In this document: positions 1-9,303 of the stretch, one piece after another | How the letters are laid out: the number at the start of each line of letters is the position of its first letter | Numbering within the stretch: position 1 is the first letter of the stretch | Source: Nonomuraea helvata | GTDB taxonomy: Bacteria; Actinomycetota; Actinomycetes; Streptosporangiales; Streptosporangiaceae | Reading direction: 5' to 3' | Length of the DNA stretch: 64,000 nucleotides | Assembly (NCBI RefSeq): GCF_039535785.1 | Contig: NZ_BAAAXV010000001.1 | Span: 1,550,001-1,614,000, forward strand | The notes under the pieces: generated by a model | Told to the model about the DNA's origin: nothing | What the model saw: only the letters and a program-made list of their open reading frames with translations | Database searches by the model: none | Translations under genes and position numbers: made by a program

Positions 1-167
1 CGATGCCTATGCGGAGGTTCATGCAAACCACCCCCTCTCCTTTGAGGTTACGGTCAACATCGGATCCGCCGCCCGCTGGGCATTGACGATCATCGCTTCG
101 TCCGGGTGGTCACCGTGGCAGCACGATGAGCAGGACCGTAAGCACCTTCCGGGGCCCCGCGAGCGTC

Positions 168-416
168 TCAGCAACGTGATCGCCGGGCCTCGAGCCGTTC
201 CCGGGCTGAGTCATAGACCGCCTCGTCGATCTCGCCACTGGCGAACCGGCGGGCCAAAATCTCCTCCGGTGCCTCCACCGGCGCCTGATCGCGCCGCTTA
301 CCTTCCCGATCCTGCGTGAGCTGGATCACCGCCCAGACGACCGCCCCCACAAGCACGATCCAGATGACGGTCATCATGATCATCCAGGCCATACCTGGCC
401 CGTACCCGTACATCAT
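168..416 (-). CDS. small SHOCT-domain membrane protein
   Basis: An 82-residue protein with one hydrophobic segment near the N-terminus (about residues 8-32, rich in Met, Ile, Val and Trp), a charged linker, and a C-terminal helix of the SHOCT type (ILARRFASGEIDEAVYD, then a second short basic helix). SHOCT modules are short oligomerisation domains often found behind a single membrane helix. I chose the ATG at 416 because GGAGGT lies 7 bases upstream; an ATG at 434 is also in frame but would place that ribosome site inside the gene. No partner gene is adjacent: the next minus-strand gene ends about 245 bp upstream. Function unknown; the family call is fairly safe. Confidence 0.75.
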   Translation of the reverse strand: MMYGYGPGMAWMIMMTVIWIVLVGAVVWAVIQLTQDREGKRRDQAPVEAPEEILARRFASGEIDEAVYDSARERLEARRSRC

Positions 417-661
417 TGTGACCACCTCCGGCATCCAGTCTTCGCCGGATGCGGAGCGTCAAGGAGGGGCTTTGGTCATGGCGTTATCGGTCCAAGGTCC
501 TGCGGGGACGGTCAAGGCGCCGGGCACACCCCTCCAGCACAAAAGCTGCCGATCGTCTGCGCGCTTCGTATGACCTGGCCACTCCCCGAATGGGGTCGAA
601 TAGAAGCATAAGTTTCGTCGTGTCCAACCTAGCCATGGCGGTTCACGTCGCCGGTAGCGGG

Positions 662-3076
662 TCAGGTTCGGGTCCACTGTTGGTTGCTGCCGTTGCAGGA
701 CCACAGGACGATCTTCGTACCGTTGGTGGTGCCGGCGCCGTTGGCGGCCAGACACAGCCCGGACTGCACGCCGGTGATCGTGCCGTCGGAGTTGACGTTC
801 CACTGCTGGTTGGCCTGGCCGTTGCAGTCCCAGATGAGGACGGCTGTGCCGTTGCTGGTGCCCTGGCCGTTGGCGTCCAGGCACTTGCTGCCGTACACCT
901 GGAACTGCTTGCCCGTGGTGTACGTCCACTGCTGGTTGGCTTGACCGTTGCAGTCCCACAGGTTGAGCTGCGTGCCGTTGGTCTGGGACTGGCCCGGCAC
1001 GTCCAGGCACCGGCCCGAGTTTCTGTTCACCAGGGTGGTCGTCGACCCGGGCGGATTCCCGGATCCGGGCACCACCGAGAGGTTGTCGAACTGCGCTGTC
1101 ACGCCCTGTCCGGTGCCGAAGCCGACCTGCCCGGCTGCGAAGCTTGAGTCACTTGCTGTGCCCACGACGGCACCGTCGATGCTGGCGGTGATGGTGCTGC
1201 CGGAGAAGCCGAGGGCGAGGCTGTGCCAACGGTTGGTGCCCAGCGCCGCGACGTTGCCGCTGCGCAGCGTGCTGAGTTGTCCGCTCGTGTTGTTGCGCAG
1301 AATCGACCAGGCGCCGCCGTCGGTGACCCGCAGGAAGTACCCGTTGTAGTTGCCGATGGGATCCAGGTTCGTGCTGCCCACCCGGCCCTCCAGTTGGGCG
1401 TAGCCGGACTTCTCCAGCAGCGCGTCGGCGGAGACGGTGTAGTTGTTCCAGTTCAGGTTTCCGCCGTAGGTCGCGGGGTCGGCCAGGGTCTTCCAGGTGA
1501 TCGGGGCCATCGGGGAGGATTGGCGCAGGCACATCCCGGCGCGGCCGCCGCCGCACGCGCTGGCCTCGAAGGCGCCCTGCATGTCCTGCAGGTACCTCGG
1601 AAGGCCGGCCGCCGGGTAGCTGTCGAAGTTGTCGCTGTAGGGCAGGTTCAGCGAGCCCTGGGCGGGGCTGGTGGCGGTGCCCCTACCCTGGCCGGTGGTC
1701 GTGGTGATGCTGTAGATGTAGCCGGGCTGGACGGTCAGGCTGAACCGGCCGCCCGACGGGGTGATGTCGGCGGTGTGCACGAAGAAGTCGGCCTGGTTGT
1801 TGGAGTTGAGGTTGGTCGCCCAGACGTGCACCTGGCCGGTGGACAGGCCGCCGGCGAGGGTGAAGTCCAGCTGCTGGGCAGCGGTGGCGTCCATGGTCTC
1901 GATGATCGTGCTGTAGTCGGAGTTGTTGGGGGACTTCAGCGAGACGTAGCTGCCGTTGTTGCGGCCACCGTTGATGTATCCACTGGACGAGTCCAGGTAG
2001 CGCCAGCCCGGGGCGGTGAACTGCGTGGTGTGCGCGAGCGCCCACGAGTCCTTGCCGACCGAGTACCAACCCGACCATGGCTGGTTGGCCAGGATCAGCC
2101 CGACGGTGGCCCACGGGAGGTTCGGGGTGATCGCGGCGATCAGGTCCCAGTTGAGGTAGGCGACCATCCGTCCGTCGATGTAGCCGCGGTTGATGCCCCG
2201 GGCGAGCGGCTTGGCGCCGTCGTTGTAGTCCTGAGATCCGCCCTCGCTGTCCCAGAGCGTCACGCCGGTGTTGGTGGCGGTCGACGAGACCGAGCAGGAG
2301 GTCTGCGCGCTGAGGTAGCCACAGGGGTAGTGGCCGGACAGCACGGCGATGGAGTTGCGCAGGGTGGCGTTGCTCGCGACCGCGTTGGCCGGGCCCCAGC
2401 TTCCGGGATAGTCGTCCCCGAAGATGATCTTTACCGCGCTGTAGCCGGCGTTGTTGAGCGCCTGACGCAGGCTGATGGTCCAGTTGGCGTCGGTGCGCTT
2501 CTCGTTCTGCGCGGCGGTGATGTAGTCCATGGTCAGGTTGTGCTGCTTGGCGCAGCCCAGCCAGGCCACGAAATAGTCAATCATGTCTTGGGACATGAAG
2601 TTGCCGTTGCCGATCCAGCCCGGAGCGCCCCACGGTAGCGCCGCCAACTTGATGTTGGGGTTGCGGGCCTTGGCCTGCTCCATGATCCACCACTCGTAGC
2701 CGCGGTTGCAGTTGAGGTCGCCGCGGAAGTGCTCGTGGCTGGGCTCGGCGCCGGAGGTGGAGTTGGTGTCGCCGCCCATCTCCACCTTGAGGATCTGCAG
2801 TGCGGCGCCGTATCCGGGCTTGAACAGGTAGTCCAGGATCTGCCCGCGCTGCGGCTCCGGATAGTCGATCAACAGCCGGCTGTTGCCGCCACCGCCGCTG
2901 ACCGCGCCAACACCGTCGAAGGTCTTCCCCCCGGACCCGCCATTGATGGTGATGGCCGTGGCTGCCTGCGTCGGGCCGCTGGTCACTGTCAACAGGCCGG
3001 TGGCCGCGAGGAGGGAGCCGACTGCTACGACCGTAACCGATCGCAGGCGGCGAAGCGAGCGTTTCGTTCTTGGCAT
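662..3076 (-). CDS. secreted GH59 beta-galactosidase/galactocerebrosidase-like enzyme with C-terminal ricin-B (CBM13) module
   Basis: An 804-residue exported glycosidase. Residues 1-40 are a Sec signal (basic start, hydrophobic core, AQA-like end). Residues about 45-340 are the GH59 catalytic barrel, recognisable from FDGVGAVSGGGGNSRLL and KVEMGGDTNSTSG. By GH59 family knowledge the acid/base is Glu192 (AQNEKRTD) and the nucleophile Glu278 (LWDSEGGSQ). A beta-sandwich/lectin-like domain follows (about 470-660), then a CBM13 trefoil (about 665-804) with three QQW repeats. Family members release beta-linked galactose, so plant galactan or arabinogalactan side chains are a likely target. It is monocistronic with a LacI-type operator at 3205-3216, which ties it to the arabinose-polymer genes next door. 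Confidence 0.88.
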   Translation of the reverse strand: MPRTKRSLRRLRSVTVVAVGSLLAATGLLTVTSGPTQAATAITINGGSGGKTFDGVGAVSGGGGNSRLLIDYPEPQRGQILDYLFKPGYGAALQILKVEMGGDTNSTSGAEPSHEHFRGDLNCNRGYEWWIMEQAKARNPNIKLAALPWGAPGWIGNGNFMSQDMIDYFVAWLGCAKQHNLTMDYITAAQNEKRTDANWTISLRQALNNAGYSAVKIIFGDDYPGSWGPANAVASNATLRNSIAVLSGHYPCGYLSAQTSCSVSSTATNTGVTLWDSEGGSQDYNDGAKPLARGINRGYIDGRMVAYLNWDLIAAITPNLPWATVGLILANQPWSGWYSVGKDSWALAHTTQFTAPGWRYLDSSSGYINGGRNNGSYVSLKSPNNSDYSTIIETMDATAAQQLDFTLAGGLSTGQVHVWATNLNSNNQADFFVHTADITPSGGRFSLTVQPGYIYSITTTTGQGRGTATSPAQGSLNLPYSDNFDSYPAAGLPRYLQDMQGAFEASACGGGRAGMCLRQSSPMAPITWKTLADPATYGGNLNWNNYTVSADALLEKSGYAQLEGRVGSTNLDPIGNYNGYFLRVTDGGAWSILRNNTSGQLSTLRSGNVAALGTNRWHSLALGFSGSTITASIDGAVVGTASDSSFAAGQVGFGTGQGVTAQFDNLSVVPGSGNPPGSTTTLVNRNSGRCLDVPGQSQTNGTQLNLWDCNGQANQQWTYTTGKQFQVYGSKCLDANGQGTSNGTAVLIWDCNGQANQQWNVNSDGTITGVQSGLCLAANGAGTTNGTKIVLWSCNGSNQQWTRT

Positions 3077-3423
3077 GAGGTCAGTTCCTCTCGCAGCGGA
3101 TGCGGTCTGCGGGACACCGCCTGTCGCGACCCGGTCACCTGGGCCGGACCGGGGACAGGGTGCGGCACTGCCCGGAGATCCGTAGTTTGGCGGTTGACAT
3201 TCATGTGATCGCTAACATTCGTGCAGAGCAATGGCCACCGGAATCGTTGACTACCGCTGGCCGAGGAGACCGCTCGTGCTGTTTTTGGGTTCGCCGAATC
3301 GATTCGACCGTAGCGAAGAGGCCGTTCTCATATATGTCAATGCATGATCGGGTGGCGGGGCATTCGCAAGCCGACCTCGGCAATGCCGTGTTCGGGTAAG
3401 GATCCGGCCATGGCCCTGTGCGA
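3077..3423. other. 347-bp intergenic region between GH54 and GH59 genes
   Basis: This gap holds the promoter side of the GH59 gene, including the operator at 3205-3216 and a likely ribosome site (GAGGAA) 9 bases before its ATG. No convincing gene is seen on either strand. The GH54 gene ends at its left-most base, and no strong terminator hairpin was found. Confidence 0.5.
3205..3216. promoter_or_regulatory. LacI-type operator GTGATCGCTAAC upstream of the GH59 gene
   Basis: The 12-mer matches 10 of 12 positions of the perfect palindrome GTTAGCGCTAAC at 7348-7359. It lies about 130 bp upstream of the GH59 start, and is flanked by a further AT as at the other copies. Inferred to be bound by the LacI-family protein encoded at 39222-40235. 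Confidence 0.6.
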
Positions 3424-4893
3424 TCACCTGCGGAAGCTCCACTGCTGGTTCGTGCCGCCGTGGCACGACCAGAGAATGATCTTGGTGCTGCTGGCCGTCC
3501 CCGCCCCGTTGGCGTCGAGGCACAGGCCGGACTGCACGCCGGTGATGGTGCCGTTGGCGTTGACGTTCCACTGTTGGTTGGTTTGACCGTGGCAGTCCCA
3601 GATGATCACCTGAGTGCCGTTGCTGGTGCCGTTGCCGTTCGCGTCAAGGCACTTGTTGCCGTACACCTGCAGCGTCTTGTTGGAGGTGTAGGTCCAGCGC
3701 TGCCGGTCGGCGCTCTGGCAGTCTGCCAGCTGCACCTGGGCCCCGTTGGCAGTGGAACTGTTCGGCACCTCGATGCACCGGCCCGACTGGCTGCCGACGA
3801 TCTGGCCGGCGCCCGGCTGTGGGTTGCCGCCGCCCGGAGGCGCGTAGCCGGCGGCGACGATGTTGGCCTGGACGGCTTCCTCCGTTGCGTTCGACGGGTA
3901 GCCGGTGGTCATCACCCCTTCGTAGAAGGTGCCGGCGCCGGAGACGCTGTTGTCGCCGCCGATGCCGAGCAGGATCGCGCCCTGCTTCTTCATCGGGTTG
4001 TAGCCGTTGGGTCGTCGCCCGTCGAACATGGTTGACAGGCTGCCCGCTTGTGCGTCGCCGCCTCGGATGGACCAGTGGTTGGGCTCGCCCTTGACGATGG
4101 CGGTGACGAAGCGGTGGTTGATCGCGGGGTCGGGGTTGTAGCCGGAGTTGACGCCGGACCACAGCCCGAACTCGAGGTCCCCCATGATCCACGGGCCGGA
4201 GCCGTCGCCCCACCCCCACTGCCGGTCCGCACCGAAGTAGACGGTCTCCATGATGGCCGGACCGTCGGCGCTGTTGGTGGTCTGGGCGTTGCCGTAGTCG
4301 AAGCAGCACCAGTTGTTGTAGTGCACGCCGTCGACCACGGCGTATATACCCTCGGGCTGGTCGCCGGTGGCGATGCCGTTGGTCTTGTTGTTGCGGTAGC
4401 CGGTGCCCGGCGCGATGAAGACGCCATACGCCTTCTGGCCGCCGATGCTGACCGGGGCGGCCTTCGCGTCGGCGAGGTTGTCCCAACCGCCGGGTTGCGG
4501 GCCCTTCCACGTGCCGGGAGGCGCTTGGGTCAGGTGGTTTCCCCGGCCGGACTGGTCGTAGATGATGCTGATGAGGCAGGTGGTGTTGGCGCAGAACGAG
4601 TCCTGGGCGTCGGCGTTTGCCACACCACCCGGGCTGAGCACGCCGATGTCACGAGTGGTGTTGTCCGAGGAGCGCCGAACCTGATACAGGGAACCGTTGT
4701 ATGCGCCGTACAGGGCACGGGTGGTGCTGTGCGCCGCCACGCACGGTGTGCCGCCGGAGGCGTAGATGTCACACGGCCCGGAGATCGCGGCGTGGACCTC
4801 AGGCGCGCCCGACACGACACCGAATCCGATGCTGACGATGAAGGCGAGTGGCGGCGCCGCAGCGGCCAGGAGTCGGCCGAGTCGTTGCTTCAC
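3424..4893 (-). CDS. secreted GH54 alpha-L-arabinofuranosidase with ricin-B (CBM13) module
   Basis: A 489-residue exported arabinofuranosidase that would trim terminal alpha-L-arabinofuranose from arabinan, arabinoxylan or arabinogalactan. A Sec signal covers about residues 1-35. The catalytic GH54 domain (about 37-352) shows the family's vicinal Cys pair (NNWCCFDYGN), the nucleophile Glu216 (AIMETVYFG) and the acid/base Asp314 (IGGDNSVSG), assigned by analogy with Aspergillus AbfB. Fungal GH54 enzymes end in a CBM42 domain; here the C-terminus (about 363-489) is a CBM13 trefoil with three QxW repeats. The start is GTG. The gene lies 57 bp behind the GH127 gene on the same strand, so the two are probably one transcript under the operator at 7348-7359. 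Confidence 0.9.
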   Translation of the reverse strand: MKQRLGRLLAAAAPPLAFIVSIGFGVVSGAPEVHAAISGPCDIYASGGTPCVAAHSTTRALYGAYNGSLYQVRRSSDNTTRDIGVLSPGGVANADAQDSFCANTTCLISIIYDQSGRGNHLTQAPPGTWKGPQPGGWDNLADAKAAPVSIGGQKAYGVFIAPGTGYRNNKTNGIATGDQPEGIYAVVDGVHYNNWCCFDYGNAQTTNSADGPAIMETVYFGADRQWGWGDGSGPWIMGDLEFGLWSGVNSGYNPDPAINHRFVTAIVKGEPNHWSIRGGDAQAGSLSTMFDGRRPNGYNPMKKQGAILLGIGGDNSVSGAGTFYEGVMTTGYPSNATEEAVQANIVAAGYAPPGGGNPQPGAGQIVGSQSGRCIEVPNSSTANGAQVQLADCQSADRQRWTYTSNKTLQVYGNKCLDANGNGTSNGTQVIIWDCHGQTNQQWNVNANGTITGVQSGLCLDANGAGTASSTKIILWSCHGGTNQQWSFRR

Positions 4894-4950
4894 TCTTGAT
4901 CACATCCCTTCGTTGCCCGGAATCAGGACGGCAGGCCGCTGGGCGGGTGT

Positions 4951-7281
4951 TCAAGAGTTGCGGACGAGTCGCCACCGGTTGTCGGCCGTCCCGTTGTCCG
5001 AGTCCTGGACGGCGAAGGCGCCGTTGGCGGTGGAGTTGTTCTGGATGGCCAGGAGCTTGCCGCTGTTGACGTTGCGGATCTTGTACGTTCCGTCGCCCTG
5101 GTCGAGCAGGGTCCACCGGTGGTCGGCGGTGCCGTTGTCGGCCCATTGCAGGACAGCGGCGTTGTCGGCGGTGGACATGTTCTGCACGCCGAGCACTTTG
5201 CCGCTGTTGACGTTGCGGAACCGCACCGCACTCCCGTCGCTGATCATCTCCCAGTTGTGGTCGGCGGTGCCGTTGTCGGTCCACTGCAACGCCAGGCCGC
5301 CGTCGGCGGTGGACATGTTCTGGACGCCCAGCACGAGGCCGCTGCCGGCATTGACCAGCCGGTAGCTGCCGCCTGCGGGTCCCTGGCCATTGGCGGCCCA
5401 ATAGACGGTGTAGTTGTAGCCCTGCGCGTCATAGAACGGGCCGAGGTTGACCGGCGAGCCGTTGGCGGTGGCGGTGAAGGCCAGCGCGCTGCTCGAGGTG
5501 CGGGTGACCGAGGAGATGGTCAGCGCGGGCAGCGACGACAGCGTGCTGTTGCCGTAGTTGCCGGCGAGGACCGTCGGGCCGTAGGTGAGGGCGACGACGT
5601 TGGCGTTGTCGTTGGTGGCGCGGGCGACCACCTGCATGGGCAGCCGGACCGTGACCGTGTCGCCGGACGACCACGAGCGGGTGATCGTCGCGTAGCCGCC
5701 GGGGGTGGTGGTGACGCTCTGGGCAACGCCGTTGACGCTGATCGTGGCACCGTTGGCCCAGCCGGGGATGCGGATGCGGATCGACCACGGGTCGCTGACG
5801 CTGCCGGTGATCTGCAGGGTCGTGGTGTCGCTGACCGGGTAGGAGGTGGTCTGGGTGACCCTGATCCCGCGCTGGCTCCAGTTCAGCACCGAGGGCATGA
5901 ACAGGTTCACGGTCAGCGTGGTGCCGTTGTAGAAGTAGATCGAGTCCATCAGCTTGGTGTTGACCTCGATGCCCGTGCCCTGGCAGCACCAGAAGCTGTT
6001 GTAGTCGGTGCTCCAGGTGCCGCCGCCCCAGGCCGGGCCGACGCCGCGCCGGCCGCCGGGGTTGAGCGGCGTGAAGTAGGTGATGTGCCCGTGGGCGTCG
6101 GCCGGGTTCTGCGCGCCGATGACGTGGTTGAGCAGCGCCTGTTCGTAGAAGTCGAAGTAGGCGGCGTTGTCGGGGTTGAGCAGCCACAGTTCCCGGGTCA
6201 GCTTGAGCATGTTGTAGGAGTTGCAGTGCTCGCACGTGTCCTTGGCCAGGTAGCCGGCGATCGCGTTGGGCGCGTGGAAGTGCTCGGCCTGGCTGTTGCC
6301 GCCGATCACGTAGGTGTGAGCGTTGACGGTGAAGTTCCAGGCGTTGACTGCGATGTCGCGGTAGCGCGTGGTGCCAGTGGCCTTGTACTCGCGGGCCGCG
6401 CCGACCCACTTGGGGATGTTCGTGTTGGCGTGCTGCCCGTTGAGCTGGTCCTGGTTGGACGCCAGCGGGTTGAACGCGGCGGCGTGGTCGAACCGCTGGG
6501 CGGTCGTCAGCCAACGGGCGTCACCGGTCTGCTGGTAGATGTCGGTCAGCACCGCGTTCATCCCGCCGAACTCGGTGCCCAGCACGGTCTGCATCTGGGC
6601 GTAGCTGAGCCGGCCGGTGCGCCAGTCGACCCAGCCGGCGAGCCGCAGCAACACGTCGCGGGCCTGGGTGCTGCCCACGTATCGCCATACATCCAGCAGG
6701 CCTGCCAGCGTCTTGTGGATGCAGTAGTACGACACGCTGACCGCGCGGCCGGCCTCCAGAGCGGTGAAGTCGGACTCCGGAAAGCCGGACAGGTATCCGG
6801 TGTTGAACCCGGCGACACCGTTGTTGGCCTGACACTTCGCCAGCTCGGCGACCATGGAGTTGGCCTTGTCCCGGCACGTCGTGTCGCCGAGCACGGCGTA
6901 GGCCTGAGCCCAAGCGGACAGGAAATGGCCCTGCACGTGGGTGCGGAACGGGAAGTCCGTGGCATCCCAGCCGCCGTTTGCCATAGCACCGTTCGTGGGT
7001 AACCGGTGGTTGGCCCGGAAGTTGTACAGCAACCGGTCGACGTCGACGAACCGCAGGTACGACAACGTGCGGTTCTGGTTGTCCAACCACCGGCTCGCCG
7101 TCAACTGCACCTGCCCCAGGTCGAACGCGTACGCCGACACGCCGATGTCAGCGCGGACCGGCGCCACCGACGCCTCCGCACGGCGAACGTCCACGACGCC
7201 GGTCGCCGCGGCGACGCCGGCCACAATGCCGGCCCCGGTCGCCTGCAACAACCGACGCCGACTGAAGGGCACAGATGACAC
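4951..7281 (-). CDS. secreted GH127-type beta-L-arabinofuranosidase (Tat signal) with ricin-type lectin repeats
   Basis: A 776-residue enzyme of the PF07944/GH127 group, which removes beta-L-arabinofuranose, for example from hydroxyproline-rich plant glycoproteins. The N-terminus carries a twin-arginine signal (SRRRLLQATGAG). The barrel holds the conserved DTCEHCNSYNMLKL and FWCCQGTGIE segments; by GH127 knowledge these Cys residues bind zinc and supply the nucleophile. The last ~135 residues form three near-identical ricin-type repeats ending in TADHNW, TADHRW and TADNRW. I chose the GTG at 7281 because CGGGAGG lies 5 bases upstream; longer in-frame starts would run through the operator at 7348-7359. 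It is likely the first gene of a two-gene operon with the GH54 gene. Confidence 0.87.
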   Translation of the reverse strand: MSSVPFSRRRLLQATGAGIVAGVAAATGVVDVRRAEASVAPVRADIGVSAYAFDLGQVQLTASRWLDNQNRTLSYLRFVDVDRLLYNFRANHRLPTNGAMANGGWDATDFPFRTHVQGHFLSAWAQAYAVLGDTTCRDKANSMVAELAKCQANNGVAGFNTGYLSGFPESDFTALEAGRAVSVSYYCIHKTLAGLLDVWRYVGSTQARDVLLRLAGWVDWRTGRLSYAQMQTVLGTEFGGMNAVLTDIYQQTGDARWLTTAQRFDHAAAFNPLASNQDQLNGQHANTNIPKWVGAAREYKATGTTRYRDIAVNAWNFTVNAHTYVIGGNSQAEHFHAPNAIAGYLAKDTCEHCNSYNMLKLTRELWLLNPDNAAYFDFYEQALLNHVIGAQNPADAHGHITYFTPLNPGGRRGVGPAWGGGTWSTDYNSFWCCQGTGIEVNTKLMDSIYFYNGTTLTVNLFMPSVLNWSQRGIRVTQTTSYPVSDTTTLQITGSVSDPWSIRIRIPGWANGATISVNGVAQSVTTTPGGYATITRSWSSGDTVTVRLPMQVVARATNDNANVVALTYGPTVLAGNYGNSTLSSLPALTISSVTRTSSSALAFTATANGSPVNLGPFYDAQGYNYTVYWAANGQGPAGGSYRLVNAGSGLVLGVQNMSTADGGLALQWTDNGTADHNWEMISDGSAVRFRNVNSGKVLGVQNMSTADNAAVLQWADNGTADHRWTLLDQGDGTYKIRNVNSGKLLAIQNNSTANGAFAVQDSDNGTADNRWRLVRNS
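4957..5370 (-). repeat. three tandem ~130-bp intragenic repeats encoding ricin-type lectin units
   Basis: Three consecutive segments of the GH127 gene repeat at DNA and protein level; each has SGKVLGVQNMSTAD- or SGLVLGVQNMSTAD-like wording and ends DNGTADxxW. Repeat homogeneity suggests recent duplication or gene conversion within the lectin module. Confidence 0.7.
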
Positions 7282-7347
7282 TTCGACCTCCCGAAAGGCA
7301 CGCGCATCGGCGCCGCGCCCCCGCACCGCCATCGCGGATCGCAGTGC

Positions 7348-7359
7348 GTTAGCGCTAAC
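7348..7359. promoter_or_regulatory. perfect palindromic operator GTTAGCGCTAAC upstream of the GH127-GH54 operon
   Basis: A perfect 12-bp palindrome with a central CG, the usual layout of LacI-family operators. It lies 66 bp upstream of the chosen GTG start of the GH127 gene. Related copies are at 3205, 36824 and 59645, and two variants at 40258 and 40285. Confidence 0.75.
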
Positions 7360-7591
7360 ATCGGCCTGCCGGAACGGCCGGGCGGCTCTGCGCAGCCGCC
7401 GACAGACACTGGAGTGTGATGAAGATGCCAAATCGGCGGACATCACACAACTACCAAATGCCGACGGTGCGGCCCGCAAGATGATCGAATGGCCCCGATG
7501 TCCAGGTCAGCGGCGTCGCCGGCGGTCAGAGCAGCCTTCTCGGCGCACCGCGCCGGAGTGAAACTTTCAACGCCACCTCCACTCGGGATGA

Positions 7592-8254
7592 GTTGTCCTT
7601 GCCTCGACCAACATCGATGCGTCGCTGCCCGAGCGCACCTTCGCCTTCGACGAGTTCGGTCCCCTGTGCATTCGTCCGACCGCCGGGACGGGCTGGGCGC
7701 CGCAGGGCCGGCCGGACCGGCTGCCGGCCACCTACCACCGCACCCACGGCGTGAGGTACTTCCACGGCTGCTACTCCGTCGGCGACGATCTGCTGTGGGG
7801 CGTCAACCATCGACGCAAGGGCATCGATCACACCTGGGCCGCGTTGCGTTCGATCCGGGCGGCCCGCCCGGACGGCGCCCCGATCTATGTGATCCTGGAC
7901 AACCTGTCGGCGCACAGGAACTGGCGCATCCGCGCCTGGGCCGAGAAGCACAAGGTCAGGCTGCTGTTCACGCCGACCTACGCCTCCTGGGCCAATCCGA
8001 TCGAGGCGCACTTCGGCCCGTTGCGCCAGTTCACCTTGGGCAACTCCGACCATCCCCACCACACCGTGCAGACCCGCGCGCTGCACGCCTACCTGCGGAA
8101 CAACCGGCCGTCCTCGGACACCCCGTGCTGTTCGATGTGGCGAAGCAGGATCTCGACGAGTTCGGGCGGGATCGGCACCGGCGTGTCTCTTTCACATCGC
8201 GATGCTTCAGGCCCCGCTCGTCATGGCTCTCGCCCGAGTCGGTGTAGCGCCTGA
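7592..8254 (+). pseudogene. IS630-family transposase, 5'-truncated relic
   Basis: The reading frame opens only after a stop at 7589 and encodes the DDE_3 half of an IS630-type transposase: the first Asp in FAFDEFGPL, the second in ILDNLSAH, and the Glu in ANPIEAHFGP. The N-terminal helix-turn-helix half is missing and the last ~50 codons do not resemble the family, so the copy is dead. It lies just upstream of the GH127 operon and begins the debris field that runs to about 10.1 kb. Confidence 0.75.
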
Positions 8255-8631
8255 GGCTCTCTGGCCGGGTCTTCTCCAGCGTGAGCAGGCCCCACCCCTC
8301 GGCCTGGGGGCCGGTCCCGAACGGCGGCGGGACACCGGGCCGGGCGCCGCACGCCTGCCCCGCCGTACCGATCGAGCGCACCGGCCGGGGTTGCCGAGCC
8401 GCCGCACAACTGGAGCCCTTACGATCGCCACGGCCTGGTCGCTCGCCGTATGTGCTTGGGGGCGATCGACGATCCGTGCTTCGTTCCTCAGCACGGCTCA
8501 CCGCGAATCTTGGTGCTGTCCGCAGTCGGTACTGAAGAGCTTGGCCCCTCCAACGAGCGATGAAGAGCTGTCCCCTGGGGTGTCACCACGACGCGACCGG
8601 GCGGCGGAGTACTCCGTGGCGTTGTTGCGAT
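8255..8631. other. 377-bp region without a recognisable gene
   Basis: A plus-strand frame ending near 8562 reads like coding remnants (for example DPCFVPQHGSPRILVLSAVG), but it has no start, no ribosome site and no family I know. No hairpins or repeats stand out. Treated as decayed DNA between the IS630 relic and the next gene. Confidence 0.35.
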
Positions 8632-9303
8632 CTAGGTGCCAGTGAGGGCGCGCGTGACGGCGACGTCTTGGTCGGTGGTGCATTCCCATGGGACTCCGTA
8701 CCGGCGGCTGCGGGGCTCATCGCAGACGGTCGCGCCGTTGCTCAATTGTTCCCAGGTGGCGGGTCGCCAGTATGCCTTGTCGTTGTGAAGAAGGGTTTCC
8801 GCGATGTGGTCGGGGTCTGGACTGCTGGTCAATTCGGAAAGTGCCGCAGCGACGGTCGGGACGGCGGTGTCGGGCAGGTCAGCGTCACCGAGGGCGGGCA
8901 GGAGGATGAGCAACCGGCTGGCAGCGTCCATCCGTGTTCTGTCACCAGCAGCGGGCGGATGGTTGGCGATGGTGAGGAGCTCAGGCCAGGACATGCCTGG
9001 GCCAACGAAGTCTGCGGCGACTGCGGCGAGACCGAGATCGTGGGGCAAGTCGGGGTACGTCAGGACATAGTCCAGGCCCATGTCGCCATCCAGGTTCCGG
9101 TAGATGACGTGGATGTTGCCGGTGCTCCGTAGTGGAACAGTGAAGACAGGCCAATGGTTGTGATCGAACATCTGATTCTCGAGTTCTTCGGCGTAGGCGA
9201 TGTCCACGCCGAATGCTTCCTCGATGTCAGTGAGCCCGATTACCCCGATCTGCAGGACATGGAGGGCCCAGAACACCGGATCGTCCAGGAAGACGGGAGC
9301 CAT
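8632..9303 (-). CDS. hypothetical protein, 223 residues
   Basis: I do not recognise the family. The protein is acidic and cytoplasmic-looking, with no signal peptide or membrane helix; it contains hydrophobic stretches such as WALHVLQIGVIGLTD and SRLLILLPALGDAD and several Trp/His-rich segments. Its codon use and lack of internal breaks suggest a real gene. It is isolated between transposase relics and the tRNA-gene remnant, so it may be cargo of an old mobile element. No clear ribosome site precedes the ATG, so the start is uncertain. Confidence 0.55.
   Translation of the reverse strand: MAPVFLDDPVFWALHVLQIGVIGLTDIEEAFGVDIAYAEELENQMFDHNHWPVFTVPLRSTGNIHVIYRNLDGDMGLDYVLTYPDLPHDLGLAAVAADFVGPGMSWPELLTIANHPPAAGDRTRMDAASRLLILLPALGDADLPDTAVPTVAAALSELTSSPDPDHIAETLLHNDKAYWRPATWEQLSNGATVCDEPRSRRYGVPWECTTDQDVAVTRALTGT

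Noticed and set aside
1..167. Plus-strand frame from base 2 (DAYAEVHANHPLSFEV...) as the end of a gene
   Set aside because: It runs on far into the antisense of the SHOCT gene, and no family is recognisable, so I could not support it as coding.
4951..5370. CRISPR-like or tandem DNA repeat
   Set aside because: The repetition follows codons and protein units of the ricin-type lectin domain inside the GH127 gene, with no spacers of even length.
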